Origin: Actinomycetota bacterium
Lineage (GTDB): Bacteria; Actinomycetota; Acidimicrobiia; Acidimicrobiales; Iamiaceae
Length of the DNA stretch: 16,437 nt
Direction: 5' to 3'
NCBI GenBank assembly: GCA_017882935.1
Contig: JADGOP010000010.1
Span: forward strand, 1-16,437
The notes beneath the pieces are model-generated. The model had not been told where the DNA came from and did not search any database. It worked only from the letters and a program-made list of their open reading frames with translations. Made by a program: the position numbers and the translations under genes. Of this stretch, positions 6,617-16,437 are shown piece by piece. Every line of letters begins with the position of its first letter. Position 1 is the stretch's first letter.

Positions 6617-6635
6617 GCCCACGGGCTGCGATCAG
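6613..6635. terminator. Weak hairpin between convergent SRPBCC and rhomboid genes
   Basis: CTGA (6613-6616) can pair with TCAG (6632-6635), and inside it GCC (6617-6619) with GGC (6624-6626) around a 4-base loop. Both stop codons lie in the outer stem. The structure is short and unevenly spaced, and the outer pairing partly follows from two facing TGA stops. Confidence 0.2.
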
Positions 6636-7585
6636 AGGAACCACCCGATCGGCACCGAGTTTGCCGCGCGGTTGGCGACCGCGATGGACCCGATGACGAA
6701 CGCGAGGATCAGCAGCACGCTCACCACCCCGGCGACCCCGTCGGTGCGGCGACGTTGGGCGGGTGTCTGGCCGCGCGACTGCAGCGCGGGGACCCGTTCG
6801 AAGACGTCGACGAGGATGAACGCCGCCAGCGCCCCGCCGATGAGCCCGCCGATGTGGGCGCCCACAGAGATGTAGCTGGAGAGCGTGAAGGTGATGACGA
6901 GGTTGATCCCCAGCACCGGCAGCAGCCCGGTGTCGCGCAACCGGATGCCACGGGCCCGGGCCACCACGAGCAGCCCGCCCAGGAGGCCGAAGATGGCCCC
7001 CGACGCCCCCACCGCCGGACGCTGCGGTGCCAGCAGCAGCGCGCCGAAGGAGCCGGCGAACAGCGACACGAAGTACACCATCACCATGCGGCTGCGGCCG
7101 AGGGCCTGCTCGGTCACCTGACCCAGGATCCAGAGCGCCCACATGTTCATGGCCAGGTGGATGATGCCCACGTGCAGGAAGCCCGCGGTGAGGAGGCGGT
7201 AGCTCTCGCCGTGGGCCACCCCCATGAGGTGGCCGATGGGCTGCCCGGCCGGGGTGGCCCGGACGCCGCTGGCGAAGAGGCCGCCGTAGGCGATGGCCTT
7301 CTGCGGGGTGTCGAGGAGGCTGGCGCCACCACCCAGCACCTGCGCGACACCCCAGACCACCACGTTCAGCACGATGAGGCTCAGCGTCACGACGGGGCGG
7401 CCCAGCACGGGACTGGCGCCCCGGACGACCTTCTGGCTGCCGGTGCGCGCGCACTCGGGGCAGTGGAACCCGACGGACGCCTGGTTCATGCACTGTGGGC
7501 AGATGGGCCGGTCGCAGCGCTGGCAGACCACGCCCGCGGCGGTGCCGGGGTGGCGGTAGCAGGTGCGTACGGCGGCGTCGGTCAC
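6632..7585 (-). CDS. Rhomboid-family intramembrane serine protease with N-terminal zinc-finger module
   Basis: Rhomboids cut transmembrane substrates with a Ser-His dyad buried in the membrane. The 317-residue protein has a cytosolic Cys/His-rich head (residues 9-45: C9, H12, C21, C24, C29, C32, H41, C42, C45) like a B-box/zinc-ribbon. The head is followed by membrane segments near 64-84, 127-155, 166-188, 192-210, 220-238 and 241-262, and a last one at 283-305. The catalytic core is complete: HVGIIHLAMN (138-147), GASG with Ser195, and AHIGG with His244. The 6+1 layout is common in actinobacterial rhomboids. I chose GTG 7585 because TAGGGT lies eight bases upstream and the product begins just before the zinc module. 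The frame stays open further upstream only as a shadow of the divergent ATPase gene. Confidence 0.9.
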   Translation of the reverse strand: MTDAAVRTCYRHPGTAAGVVCQRCDRPICPQCMNQASVGFHCPECARTGSQKVVRGASPVLGRPVVTLSLIVLNVVVWGVAQVLGGGASLLDTPQKAIAYGGLFASGVRATPAGQPIGHLMGVAHGESYRLLTAGFLHVGIIHLAMNMWALWILGQVTEQALGRSRMVMVYFVSLFAGSFGALLLAPQRPAVGASGAIFGLLGGLLVVARARGIRLRDTGLLPVLGINLVITFTLSSYISVGAHIGGLIGGALAAFILVDVFERVPALQSRGQTPAQRRRTDGVAGVVSVLLILAFVIGSIAVANRAANSVPIGWFL

Positions 7586-7593
7586 GGCAGACG

Positions 7594-7599
7594 ACCCTA
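7594..7599 (-). promoter_or_regulatory. -10 element before the rhomboid gene
   Basis: On the minus strand TAGGGT fits TANNNT and lies eight bases from GTG 7585. This allows a leaderless or nearly leaderless mRNA. No clear -35 is seen. Confidence 0.4.
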
Positions 7600-7652
7600 C
7601 CGGGGCACCACCGCTCCTCAGATGTCGCGGTCCCGGCAAGCCTGCCCCCGAT

Positions 7653-7716
7653 CTGCTCGATTCTGCTCGAAAAGCACGAATGTTGCTAGAGCTGCTCGAC
7701 ACCGCTAGCGTCGAGC
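7653..7716. repeat. CTGCTCGA direct repeats and an inverted repeat over the ATPase promoter
   Basis: CTGCTCGA occurs at 7653-7660, 7663-7670 and 7692-7699. The first two are spaced by 10 bases and the third by a further 29, close to whole helical turns. GCTCGAC (7694-7700) also forms an inverted repeat with GTCGAGC (7710-7716), covering the -10 element and ending just before GTG 7718. The layout fits binding sites for a regulator, or a hairpin at the 5' end. CTCGA is common in local coding DNA, so chance is not excluded. Confidence 0.4.
7683..7711 (+). promoter_or_regulatory. Sigma-70-like promoter of the ATPase gene, leaderless
   Basis: TTGCTA (7683-7688) is a 4-of-6 match to TTGACA. After a 17-base spacer comes TAGCGT (7706-7711), fitting TANNNT, and six bases later GTG 7718. 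Both hexamers, the ideal spacer and the start spacing agree, making this the clearest promoter in the window. Confidence 0.6.
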
Positions 7717-7717
7717 C

Positions 7718-8872
7718 GTGGCCCGGCTCCCCAACCCCTACCGGCCCGGCTTCAACCAGGCCCCGCTGCTCCTGGCCGGCCGCGACGACGTGATCGACGG
7801 CGCGGTCGACGCCCTCGAGCAGGCCGCTCTCGACGCCCGCACCCCCCGGCCGCTGGTGGTGGTGGGCTCGCGGGGCGTCGGCAAGACGGTGGTCCTCACG
7901 CGGGTTGCCGACCTGGCGGCCGAGCGCTTCGGGTGGCTCACGGTGCACGTCGAGGTGCGGCCGCACGAGCCGTTCACCGACCTGCTGGCCGGACGGCTGC
8001 TCGAGGCCGCCGCGGTGCTCACCGACGCCCCACCCGGGCCACGGTTCGAGGTCGACACGGCCACGGTGCGCGCCCGGCTCGCGGGAGTCGGGGCCGAGCT
8101 CACCTTGCGCAGGCGCGCCCCGGAGCCCGTCAGGCACGCCTCGCTCGGCGATGCCCTGCACCGGGCCGTCGACGCCGCGCTGGCCCGCGAGTCGGGGCTG
8201 GTCCTCACCGTCGACGAGGTGCAGCTGGCCTCGCACCGCGAGCTGGCCGGCTTCGCGGCCACGCTCCAGGAGCGCACGCCCGACGACTGGCCGCTCGTCG
8301 TCGCGCTCGCCGGCCTGCCGTCGGTGCGCAGCCCCCGCCGCTCGGTCACCTACCTCGAGCGGGCGGCCTGGTACGAGATCGGGCTGCTCGACGAGCGCGA
8401 CACGGCCCGCGCCCTGGCCGAGCCGGCGGCGCAGGCCGGGCGTTCCATCTCCCCCGCCGCGCTCGACCTTCTCGCCGCCACGTCGGGTGGCTACCCCTAC
8501 GCCGTCCAGGTCCTCGGGCACTACGCCTGGCGAGAGTCGTTCGGCGCACCCGAGATCACGCTCGACCACGCCCGCGCCGCCCTGCCCCGCGCCCACGCCG
8601 ACCTCGCCGCGGGGCTCTACCAGGCCCGCTGGGACGATGCCTCACCGCGCCAGCAGGAGTACCTCGCCGCGGTCGCCGACCTGTTGGGTCGCACCGGCGA
8701 GGCGACGGGCGGTGACGTGGCCCGGCTGCTCGGCGCCGAGCCCTCGGCGGTGTCGTACCTCCGTGACCGGTTGCTGCAGAAGGGCACGCTCTACGCCGAC
8801 GGCCGCGCCCTGCGCTTCCCCACCCCCGGCATGGCGCAGTGGATCACCGACCACGCCACCCCCGACGCCTGA
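7718..8872 (+). CDS. Orphan P-loop ATPase (AAA/Orc1-like) with probable C-terminal winged helix
   Basis: The 384-residue protein has Walker A GSRGVGKT at 50-57 and Walker B LVLTVDEVQ at 161-169 (Asp166, Glu167). A sensor-like strand LVVALAGLPSV lies at 193-203. An all-helical lid carries SGGYPYAVQVLGHYAW at 256-271, as in Orc1/Cdc6-type and STAND-type ATPases. From about 305 to 375, RQQEYLAAVADL ... VARLLGAEPSAVSYLRDRLLQKG has the helix-turn-helix and wing pattern of a winged-helix DNA-binding domain. No signal peptide or membrane span is present. GTG 7718 is set by the leaderless promoter. The gene stands alone, divergent from the rhomboid and convergent with glgB. Its substrate and role are unknown; a DNA-associated or regulatory ATPase is the natural guess. 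Confidence 0.8.
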   Translation: MARLPNPYRPGFNQAPLLLAGRDDVIDGAVDALEQAALDARTPRPLVVVGSRGVGKTVVLTRVADLAAERFGWLTVHVEVRPHEPFTDLLAGRLLEAAAVLTDAPPGPRFEVDTATVRARLAGVGAELTLRRRAPEPVRHASLGDALHRAVDAALARESGLVLTVDEVQLASHRELAGFAATLQERTPDDWPLVVALAGLPSVRSPRRSVTYLERAAWYEIGLLDERDTARALAEPAAQAGRSISPAALDLLAATSGGYPYAVQVLGHYAWRESFGAPEITLDHARAALPRAHADLAAGLYQARWDDASPRQQEYLAAVADLLGRTGEATGGDVARLLGAEPSAVSYLRDRLLQKGTLYADGRALRFPTPGMAQWITDHATPDA

Positions 8873-8924
8873 CCAGCGCCGTGCGCCCGAGCCGGATGGC
8901 GAAGCCACGGAGGCGGAGCCGGAG

Positions 8925-10916
8925 TCAGTGTGACGGGGCGAGCCAGACCACGCCGAGCGGCGGCAGGGTGAGCTCGAGCGAGTGGTCGAAGCCGTGCCAG
9001 GGCTCGGCGACGGCCTCGACGATCCCGGGCACGATGCCACTGCCGCCGTAGCGCTGGTCGTCGGTGGCGAGGAGCGTCTCCCAGGCCCCGCCGTGCGGGA
9101 CGCCGACCCGGTAGCCCTGGTGCACGGTGGGCATGAGCGAGGCCACGCACACCACGGCCCGACCGCCACCGGTGGGGTCGAGGCGGAGGAACGACAGCAC
9201 GGCCCGGGCGGTGTCGTCGGCCGCGATCCAGCGGAAGCCCGCCGGCCCGAAGTCGTCGGCCCACAGCGCCCGCTCGTCACGTTGCACCCGGTTGAGGTCG
9301 GCCACGAGGTCGCGCACACCGGCATGGCGCGGCTGGTCGAGCAGGTGCCAGTCGATGCTCCGGTCGTGGTTCCACTCGCGCTCCTGGGCGATCTCACCGC
9401 CCATGAACAGCAGCTGCTTGCCGGGGTGGGCCCACATGAGGCCGAGCAGCGCGCGCAGGTTGGCGAAGCGCTGCCACTCGTCGCCGGGCATCTTGCCGAT
9501 GAGCGAGCCCTTGCCGTGCACCACCTCGTCGTGGCTGAGGGGCAGCACGAAGTTCTCGCTCCACGCGTACATCAGCCCGAACGTGAGGTCGTGCTGGTGG
9601 TAGCGGCGGTGGATGGGGTCCCGTGCGAAGTAGCGCAGCGTGTCGTGCATCCAGCCCATGTTCCACTTGTGGGTGAACCCCAGCCCGCCGTGGTGCACCG
9701 GACGGCTCACGCCGGGCCAGGCGGTGGACTCCTCGGCGATGGTGAGCACCCCCGCATGTGCGGCGTGCACCTCGGTGTTGGTCTCCTGCAGGAACGCGAT
9801 GGCGTCGAGGTTCTCGTTGCCGCCGTGTGGGTTGGGGATCCACTCCCCCGGCTCGCGCGAGTAGTCGAGGTACAGCATCGAGGCCACCGCGTCGACGCGC
9901 AGCCCGTCGATGTGGAACTCCTCGAACCAGTAGAGGGCGTTGGCCACCAGGAAGTTGCGGACCTCGGTGCGGCCGAAGTTGAACACGAGGGTGCCCCAGT
10001 CGGGGTGCTCGCCCTGGCGTGGGTCGGCGTGCTCGTAGAGCGCGGTGCCGTCGAAGCGGGCCAGCGCCCACTCGTCCTTGGGGAAGTGCGCCGGCACCCA
10101 GTCGACGATGACGCCCACGCCGCGCTGGTGGAGCACGTCGACGAACGCCCGGAAGTCGTCGGGGGTGCCGTGGCGCGCGGTGGGTGCGTAGTAGCTGGTG
10201 ACCTGGTAGCCCCACGACCCGCCGAAGGGGTGCTCGGCCACGGGCATGAGCTCGACGTGCGTGAAGCCCAGCGAGGTGACGTGGTCGGCGAGGGCCTCGG
10301 CGGCCTCGGCGTAGGTGAGTGGCCGCCCGTCGGGCCCGGTCGACTGGTCGACCACCCGCCGCCACGACGCGAGGTGCAACTCGTAGGCGGACAGGTGCCG
10401 GTCGATCTGATCGGTGGTGGCGCGGGCGGTGAGCCAGGCCTCGTCGCCCCAGACGTGGCGGTTGGCCTCGACGACGCTGGCGGTGGCCGGTGGGAGCTCG
10501 GTGGCGCGCGCCATGGGGTCGGCCTTGAGGCGAACGATGCCATCGGCGCCCGTGATCTCGAACTTGTAGCGCTGCCCGGCGACCGCACCCGGCGCGAAGC
10601 CCTCCCACACGCCGGAGCTGCCGAGCGCGCGCAGGCGGGTGCGGCCTGCATCCCAGTCGTTGAAGTCGCCCACGACCGCGACGGCCCGGGCCGCCGGCGC
10701 CCACACCGCGAACGACACGCCCTCGACGCCCTGGTGGGTCCGCTCGTGCGCGCCGAGCATGCGCCACAGCTGACGGTGGCGGCCCTCGTTGAAGAGGTAC
10801 AGGTCGAGGTCACCGACGGTCGGCTCGGGCGACGGCTCGGACTGCTCGGACTGCTCGGGCGGAGCCGGCGGCTCGGCGCCCTGCGGCGGGCGGGTGCGCT
10901 TGCGGCCCGGGCTCAC
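8925..10916 (-). CDS. glgB: 1,4-alpha-glucan branching enzyme GlgB
   Basis: GlgB (GH13) cuts alpha-1,4-glucan and rejoins the fragment by an alpha-1,6 bond, finishing the polymer made by GlgE. The 663-residue product has a disordered Pro/Glu/Ser-rich N-terminus (1-34), a CBM48-like domain (about 65-150, [22 protein letters not shown]) and the GH13 barrel (about 175-545). Catalytic residues are Asp342 in GLRVDAV, Glu395 in TIAEES and Asp463 in [14 protein letters not shown]-terminal beta domain closes it. It is shorter than the E. coli enzyme (728) because the extra N1 domain is missing. GTG 10916 overlaps the maltokinase stop by four bases (GTGA), indicating translational coupling; longer in-frame starts lie inside mak. 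It is the last gene of the glgE operon and converges with the ATPase gene across 52 bases with no clear terminator. Confidence 0.95.
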   Translation of the reverse strand: MSPGRKRTRPPQGAEPPAPPEQSEQSEPSPEPTVGDLDLYLFNEGRHRQLWRMLGAHERTHQGVEGVSFAVWAPAARAVAVVGDFNDWDAGRTRLRALGSSGVWEGFAPGAVAGQRYKFEITGADGIVRLKADPMARATELPPATASVVEANRHVWGDEAWLTARATTDQIDRHLSAYELHLASWRRVVDQSTGPDGRPLTYAEAAEALADHVTSLGFTHVELMPVAEHPFGGSWGYQVTSYYAPTARHGTPDDFRAFVDVLHQRGVGVIVDWVPAHFPKDEWALARFDGTALYEHADPRQGEHPDWGTLVFNFGRTEVRNFLVANALYWFEEFHIDGLRVDAVASMLYLDYSREPGEWIPNPHGGNENLDAIAFLQETNTEVHAAHAGVLTIAEESTAWPGVSRPVHHGGLGFTHKWNMGWMHDTLRYFARDPIHRRYHQHDLTFGLMYAWSENFVLPLSHDEVVHGKGSLIGKMPGDEWQRFANLRALLGLMWAHPGKQLLFMGGEIAQEREWNHDRSIDWHLLDQPRHAGVRDLVADLNRVQRDERALWADDFGPAGFRWIAADDTARAVLSFLRLDPTGGGRAVVCVASLMPTVHQGYRVGVPHGGAWETLLATDDQRYGGSGIVPGIVEAVAEPWHGFDHSLELTLPPLGVVWLAPSH
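10836..10859. repeat. Short 9-bp tandem repeat in the glgB N-terminus
   Basis: CTCGGACTG occurs twice in a row (10836-10853), followed by a partial third copy. On the minus strand it encodes Glu-Gln-Ser repeats inside the disordered leader of GlgB. Copy-number change would keep the frame. Confidence 0.5.
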
Positions 10917-12262
10917 AGCGGTGGGCTCAACAGCCGTTGGACGGCCTCGAGCGGGATGTCGACCCACTCGGGCCGGTGGGCCACCTCGTAGCCCACCTCG
11001 TACACCGCCTTCGCGAGCTCGAACGCCCGCAGCAGCGAGGCGAACGCGGTGGGCTCGGTCGGCACCAGAGGCTCGGGCCCGGCGATGGCGGCGCGGTAGC
11101 CGTCGAGGAACGCGGTGCGGGCCCGCGCCTCCCAGGCCGCGGCGAGCGAGTGCAGCTCGGTGTCGACGTCGTCGCCCCGCTCGGCGAGCGCCACGTCGGC
11201 CGCGTAGTGGAACGAGCGCATCATCCCCGCCACGTCGCGCAGGGGCGACGCCGGCAGCACCCGTTCGTCGAGGGGACGTGAGGGCTCGCCCTCGAAGTCG
11301 AGCAGGAACCAGCCCGAGTCGGTGCGCATCGTCTGGCCCAGGTGGAAGTCGCCGTGGATGCGCACGGCCGCGCCGACGTCGGCACCGGCGTGGCCGACCA
11401 GCTGGCGCACCCGTACGACCAGCTCGTCGGGCGAGATGCCCGGCACCGCGACTCGGGTGACGTCGTCGGCCAGGCCCTCGGTCCAGGCGGTCGCGTCGCC
11501 GGGCGCGCTGCCGAACGCCTGCGCCAGGGAGGTGTGCAGCGACGCCGTGACCTCGCCCAGCCGGCGCGCTTCCGGAGCGAAGTCGCCACCGCACTGCTCC
11601 GGCTGCAGGCGCGACGAGTAGAGGTCGCGCAGCGAGGTGAGGGCCAGCACGAAGCCGTCGGTGCCGCTCGACAGGAAGCGCCGCAGCACCGCGAGGTCGT
11701 CGTCGCCGCGCCGCCACTCGGCGATGGGCTCGGGGGTCTGCTGGAAGCCCACGTCCCACAGGCGTCGGGGCAGCTCGGCATCGGGGTTGGCGCCCGACCT
11801 GATGCGGCGGAAGACCTTGAGGATGGCGGAGTCGTCGACGACGATGGAGGTGTTGGTCTGGTCGACGGGGAGGGGCCGCACGGCGTTGGCGGGGAAGTCC
11901 GGGGCGATGCGGCGGACGATCTCGAGCGCCAGCTCACCGTCGACGAGCGCGTCGTAGGCCAGGGCCTCACCGGCCCCGGTTGCCACGTCGCCGAGCAACG
12001 AGCGGCCCTTGCCGTCGAGGAAGTGCATGTACTCGTCGATCGAGCGCAGCCCGACGAGCACCTGGAAGCGGGCGTCGGTCTCGGCGTCGGCAGCGGCGAA
12101 CACGGGGCGGGCGAGCGCCCAGACGAGCCCGGGCCACGAGTCGCGCCACACCTCGAACTCGGTGACCTCGACGCGCTCGGGCCGCACGTCGCCGAAGCCG
12201 TACCAGCGCTGGCGGACCATGAAGTCGGGCAGCAGCCGTTCGAGCGTGGCGACGTCGATCAT
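10913..12262 (-). CDS. mak: Maltokinase (Mak / Pep2)
   Basis: Maltokinase phosphorylates maltose with ATP to give maltose-1-phosphate, the substrate of GlgE. The 449-residue product has an N-terminal cap domain (about 1-90) beginning [13 protein letters not shown]. The kinase core follows: DQTNTSIV at 134-141, ILKVFRR with Lys149 as likely ATP-binding lysine, catalytic-loop HGDFHLGQ at 303-310 (Asp305), and metal-binding DFEGEP at 322-327 (Asp322). This is the aminoglycoside-phosphotransferase-like fold known for mycobacterial Mak, and its length is typical. ATG 12262 has GGAGG eight bases upstream. It stands 34 bases after the treS stop and is a separate protein, not fused to TreS as in some bacteria. 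Its stop overlaps the glgB start. Confidence 0.93.
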   Translation of the reverse strand: MIDVATLERLLPDFMVRQRWYGFGDVRPERVEVTEFEVWRDSWPGLVWALARPVFAAADAETDARFQVLVGLRSIDEYMHFLDGKGRSLLGDVATGAGEALAYDALVDGELALEIVRRIAPDFPANAVRPLPVDQTNTSIVVDDSAILKVFRRIRSGANPDAELPRRLWDVGFQQTPEPIAEWRRGDDDLAVLRRFLSSGTDGFVLALTSLRDLYSSRLQPEQCGGDFAPEARRLGEVTASLHTSLAQAFGSAPGDATAWTEGLADDVTRVAVPGISPDELVVRVRQLVGHAGADVGAAVRIHGDFHLGQTMRTDSGWFLLDFEGEPSRPLDERVLPASPLRDVAGMMRSFHYAADVALAERGDDVDTELHSLAAAWEARARTAFLDGYRAAIAGPEPLVPTEPTAFASLLRAFELAKAVYEVGYEVAHRPEWVDIPLEAVQRLLSPPL

Positions 12263-12296
12263 GGCGCCGCCCTCCCGTCTCGGCCGGCCGTGCCGT

Positions 12297-14002
<1,706 letters not shown>

Positions 14003-14006
<4 letters not shown>

Positions 14007-16006
14007 GCGGGCTCGATCGCGAGCACGTGGGCGACCTGCACCGCGGGGTCGAGGCGCACCCACGGGTTGGGACCGTGCCAGGTGAACTCGTCGCCGGTGA
14101 GCTCGTCGCGGACCCGGAGGTCGGCGTCCCAGGGCAGCCCGAGCGCAGCGAGGTCGAGGCCCAGGGTGGCGGCCTGGGCGCCGTCGGGGTCGAGGTTGAC
14201 CACCACCAGCACCGGGTCGGCGCCGTGGGCGTCGGTCTTGGAGAACACGAGCAGCGCCCCGTTGTCGGCGTGGTGGAAGCGGATCGAGCGCAGCTCGGCG
14301 AACGCCGGGTGGGCGCGCCGCACCCCGTTCACCGTGGTGATGAACGGCGCGAGCGAGGCGGGGTCGTCCCAGTCGCGGTGCTTGATCTCGTACTTCTCGG
14401 AGTGGGCGTACTCCTCGTTCTCGGGCGACGCCGGCTCGTTCTCGCACAGCTCGTAGCCGCTGTAGAGGCCCCAGTTCGGCGCCAGCAGCGCGGCCAGCAC
14501 CAGGCGCAGCTGGAAGGCCGCGCGGCTGCCGTGGCGCAGCACCCCGCCGAGGATGTCGGGGGTGTTGGGCCAGAAGTTGGGGCGGAGGTAGTCGACGGTG
14601 GGACCGTGCGCCAGCTCGTCGAGGTAGGCGGTGAGCTCCTCGTTGCTGTGGCGCCACGTGAAGTACGAGTAGCTCTGGGTGAAGCCCACCTCGGCCAGCT
14701 TCGCCATGACCTTCGGGGTGGTGAAGGCCTCTGCCAGGAAGAGCACGTCGGGGTGGTCACGCTGCACCGCCGGCAGCAGCCACTCCCAGAACGCCATCGG
14801 CTTGGTGTGCGGGTTGTCGACGCGGAAGATGCGGACGCCGTGGCCGATCCAGTGGTCGAGGATGCCCTTGCACGCCGACCAGAGCGCGGCCTGCGCGTCG
14901 TCGTCGGGCTCGCCGCCGGGCTGCTGCGGCCAGAAGTTGAGCGGGTAGATGTCCTGGTACTTCTTCGGCGGGTTCTCGGCGTAGCGGATGGACCCGTCGG
15001 GACGACGGTGGAACCACTCGGGATGCTCGTGCACCCACGGATGGTCGGGCGAGCACTGCAGCGCGTAGTCGAGGGCGACCTCGAGGCCGTTGGCCGCGGC
15101 GTCGGCCACGAAGTCGTCGAAGTCGTCGAGCGTGCCGAGGCGGGGCTCGATCGCCAGGTGGCCACCGGCCGCCGCGCCGATGGCCCAGGGGCTGCCTGGG
15201 TCGTCGGGCCCCGCGACCAGGGTGTTGCCCGGGCCCTTGCGGGCGGTGGTGCCGATGGGGTGGACCGGCGGCAGGTAGACCACGTCGAAGCCCATGTCGG
15301 CGACCGCCGGCAGGCGCTTGCGGGCGCCCTGCAGCCCGCCCTCGGAGCGGGGGAACAGCTCGTACCAGGCGCTGCGGCGCGCCCGGGGTCGGTCGACCCA
15401 GAGCGGCTGCGGCTCGGTGAGCACACGGTCGAACGGGTCGGGGACGTCGCGCAGGATGGCGGCCACGTCGGGGTCGAGCCCGGCGGCCACGCGGACCGGC
15501 TCGGCACAGCTGGTGCGGCGCAACGTGGCCGCGGCCTCGGCGAGCCGTTCGTGGCGGGTGGGCGCGCCGGCATCGGCGACGGGTGCCGTGGGTGCCGCCG
15601 CGGCGGGTGGCAGCCGGGCCGCGAGGCGCGCGATGAGCCGGGCGCCCTCCTCGAGCTCGAGCTCGAGGTCGTCGCCCGCGTCGGCCCGGATGCGCAGGTC
15701 GTGCGCCCACGTCGCGAAGTGGTCGGCCCAGGCCTCGACGGCGAACTCGTGCCGGCCGACCACGGTGGGCTCGAACCACGCCGACCACTCGTCGTTGCCG
15801 TCGTCGGCGAGCGGCGCGTGGCGCCAGGCGGCATCGGGGGTGCAGGGCCGCCACCACACCCGGCCGGCCAGGAGGTCGTGGCCCTCGCGGTGGATCCAGG
15901 CCGTGACGGGCACGCGATCACCGACGGCGGCCTTCGCCGGGTAGCGACCCGTGAGGGTGCGGGGCCGCACGTTGTCGATCACGAGTCGTCCGAGCATCCC
16001 CTCCAT
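14003..16006 (-). CDS. glgE: Alpha-1,4-glucan:maltose-1-phosphate maltosyltransferase GlgE
   Basis: GlgE (GH13_3) extends alpha-1,4-glucans by two glucose units at a time from maltose-1-phosphate. The 667-residue product has an N-terminal domain (about 7-105, with YPAKAAVGD and HREGHD) and a helical segment (110-200) typical of the family. The barrel carries nucleophile Asp397 in FRVDNPHTKP, acid Glu426 in LFLAEAFT and Asp484 in WPNTPDIL, matching the S. coelicolor enzyme within four positions. Length is normal. Starts ATG 16006 and ATG 15997 differ by three residues. An imperfect -10 (TAGCGA, 16006-16011 minus) lies eight bases before 15997, and GTGCCA (16029-16034) could be its -35, so 15997 may be the real one. 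It heads the operon glgE-treS-mak-glgB and is divergent from glgP. Confidence 0.95.
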
Positions 16007-16072
16007 CGCTAGCAGACGGACCAGGTCATGGCACGCGGCGGGGCGTGCCGGGCGGGCGCTGCCGCGTGTGGT

Positions 16073-16133
16073 CCCGACCCGCCCGACCCGAGTCGGAGAG
16101 TTGTTCTCGCGGACTTCACGGTTCCCCGGAACC
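16073..16133. promoter_or_regulatory. Candidate operators between glgE and glgP
   Basis: GGTTCC (16120-16125) and GGAACC (16128-16133) form a perfect inverted repeat with a 2-base gap, placed where the glgP -35 would fall. Upstream, CCCGACCCG occurs twice in tandem (16073-16081, 16082-16090), and CCGAC (16083-16087) with GTCGG (16092-16096) makes another inverted repeat. Such a spacer would let one regulator control synthesis and breakdown of glucan together. No regulator gene lies in the window. Confidence 0.4.
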
Positions 16134-16152
16134 ACCGGGCGAGTGGCCGCAC

Positions 16153-16158
16153 TACCGT
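16153..16158 (+). promoter_or_regulatory. -10 element before glgP
   Basis: TACCGT fits TANNNT and is eight bases upstream of GTG 16167, allowing a leaderless or nearly leaderless transcript. The -35 area overlaps the GGTTCC/GGAACC inverted repeat and has no consensus hexamer. Confidence 0.4.
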
Positions 16159-16166
16159 CGCCGGAC

Positions 16167-16437
16167 GTGAAGGCCCTCCGCAGTTTCACCGTCCGTCCCC
16201 GCCTCCCCGAGGAGCTCGCGGCTCTCGAGGAGCTCGCCGTCAACCTCCGGTGGGCCTGGGACGCGCAGACCCGCGACCTCTTCCGCTGGGTCGATCCCGA
16301 TGCCTGGGACGCCACCGTCCACGACCCGGTGCGGCTGCTGGGGCTGGTCGGTCGCGATCGCCTCGACGCCCTGGCCGACGACCCGGCGTTCCTGCGCTTC
16401 CTCGCCGAGGTCCACGCCGAGCTCCGCCGCTACCTCG
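16167..16437 (+). CDS. glgP: Glycogen phosphorylase GlgP, N-terminal part (runs off window end)
   Basis: The 90 visible residues begin MKALRSFTVRPRLPEELAAL and continue with LAVNLRWAWD (residues 23-32). This is the N-terminal domain (DUF3417-like) of the actinobacterial GT35 alpha-glucan phosphorylases, which release glucose-1-phosphate from alpha-1,4-glucan using PLP and phosphate. The PLP-binding region lies beyond the window, so activity cannot be checked here. GTG 16167 is the natural start: it matches the family N-terminus and follows a TANNNT element by eight bases. The gene is divergent from glgE by 160 bases. From memory, Streptomyces also keeps a phosphorylase gene beside its glgE cluster. 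Confidence 0.88.
   Translation, partial: MKALRSFTVRPRLPEELAALEELAVNLRWAWDAQTRDLFRWVDPDAWDATVHDPVRLLGLVGRDRLDALADDPAFLRFLAEVHAELRRYL

Noticed and set aside
7586..8596. In-frame upstream extension of the rhomboid gene over the ATPase gene
   Set aside because: The extension has shadow-like composition and runs antisense to a motif-rich ATPase; GTG 7585 with its TANNNT element is the sensible start.
8873..8924. Terminator between the ATPase gene and glgB
   Set aside because: Only a 4-bp TGGC/GCCA hairpin (8897-8907) is visible, with no extension or U-tract.
8982..10991. Plus-strand open frame (669 codons) opposite glgB
   Set aside because: Antisense shadow of a gene with all GH13 motifs present.
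10917..11759. In-frame upstream extension of glgB inside mak
   Set aside because: It overlaps the kinase core of mak on the same strand; the GTGA overlap at 10913-10916 is the natural start.
14027..16012. Plus-strand open frame (661 codons) opposite glgE
   Set aside because: Same antisense artefact; glgE has intact catalytic motifs over the same bases.

Overview
High-GC DNA with GTG starts, TANNNT-type -10 elements placed as for leaderless transcripts, and a complete GlgE alpha-glucan operon point to an actinobacterium (Actinomycetota). A class such as Acidimicrobiia fits the overall feel, but that placement is a guess. Coding density is high: no gap between genes exceeds about 255 bases. 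I see no rRNA, tRNA, insertion sequence, CRISPR array or prophage gene.

Left part (1-5030). The C-terminal end of an unrecognised acidic protein (+) is followed by a strong composite stem-loop. Next come a MetE-core-like methionine synthase family gene (-) and a membrane protein of unknown function (+). An iscS-mnmA pair (-) follows, coupled by a 4-base overlap. IscS and MnmA work together: IscS takes sulfur from cysteine and MnmA places it on the wobble uridine of certain tRNAs. The order iscS / mnmA / MetE-like gene resembles, from memory, the mycobacterial order; here a membrane protein gene on the other strand sits between them.

Middle part (5031-8872). Divergent from iscS lies a GalT-like nucleotidylyltransferase, preceded by a possible leaderless 9-codon upstream ORF whose stop overlaps the galT start. 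A SRPBCC-fold protein follows with its own promoter. A rhomboid-family membrane protease with an N-terminal zinc-ribbon/B-box-like module (-) is divergent from an orphan P-loop ATPase with a probable C-terminal winged helix (+). The ATPase has an unusually readable promoter, overlapped by short direct and inverted repeats.

Right part (8925-16437). This is a four-gene operon on the minus strand, transcribed glgE -> treS -> mak -> glgB, with two 4-base stop/start overlaps. A glycogen phosphorylase (glgP) is divergent and runs off the window end. Together they form the GlgE pathway: TreS makes maltose from trehalose, maltokinase makes maltose-1-phosphate, GlgE polymerises it into alpha-1,4-glucan, GlgB adds alpha-1,6 branches, and GlgP degrades the polymer. 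All expected catalytic residues are present. The glgE-glgP spacer carries a perfect GGTTCC/GGAACC inverted repeat, a candidate operator.

I found no clearly new multi-gene system. The best leads are regulatory: repeated leaderless promoter architecture, the micro-ORF before galT, and the repeats at the ATPase promoter.
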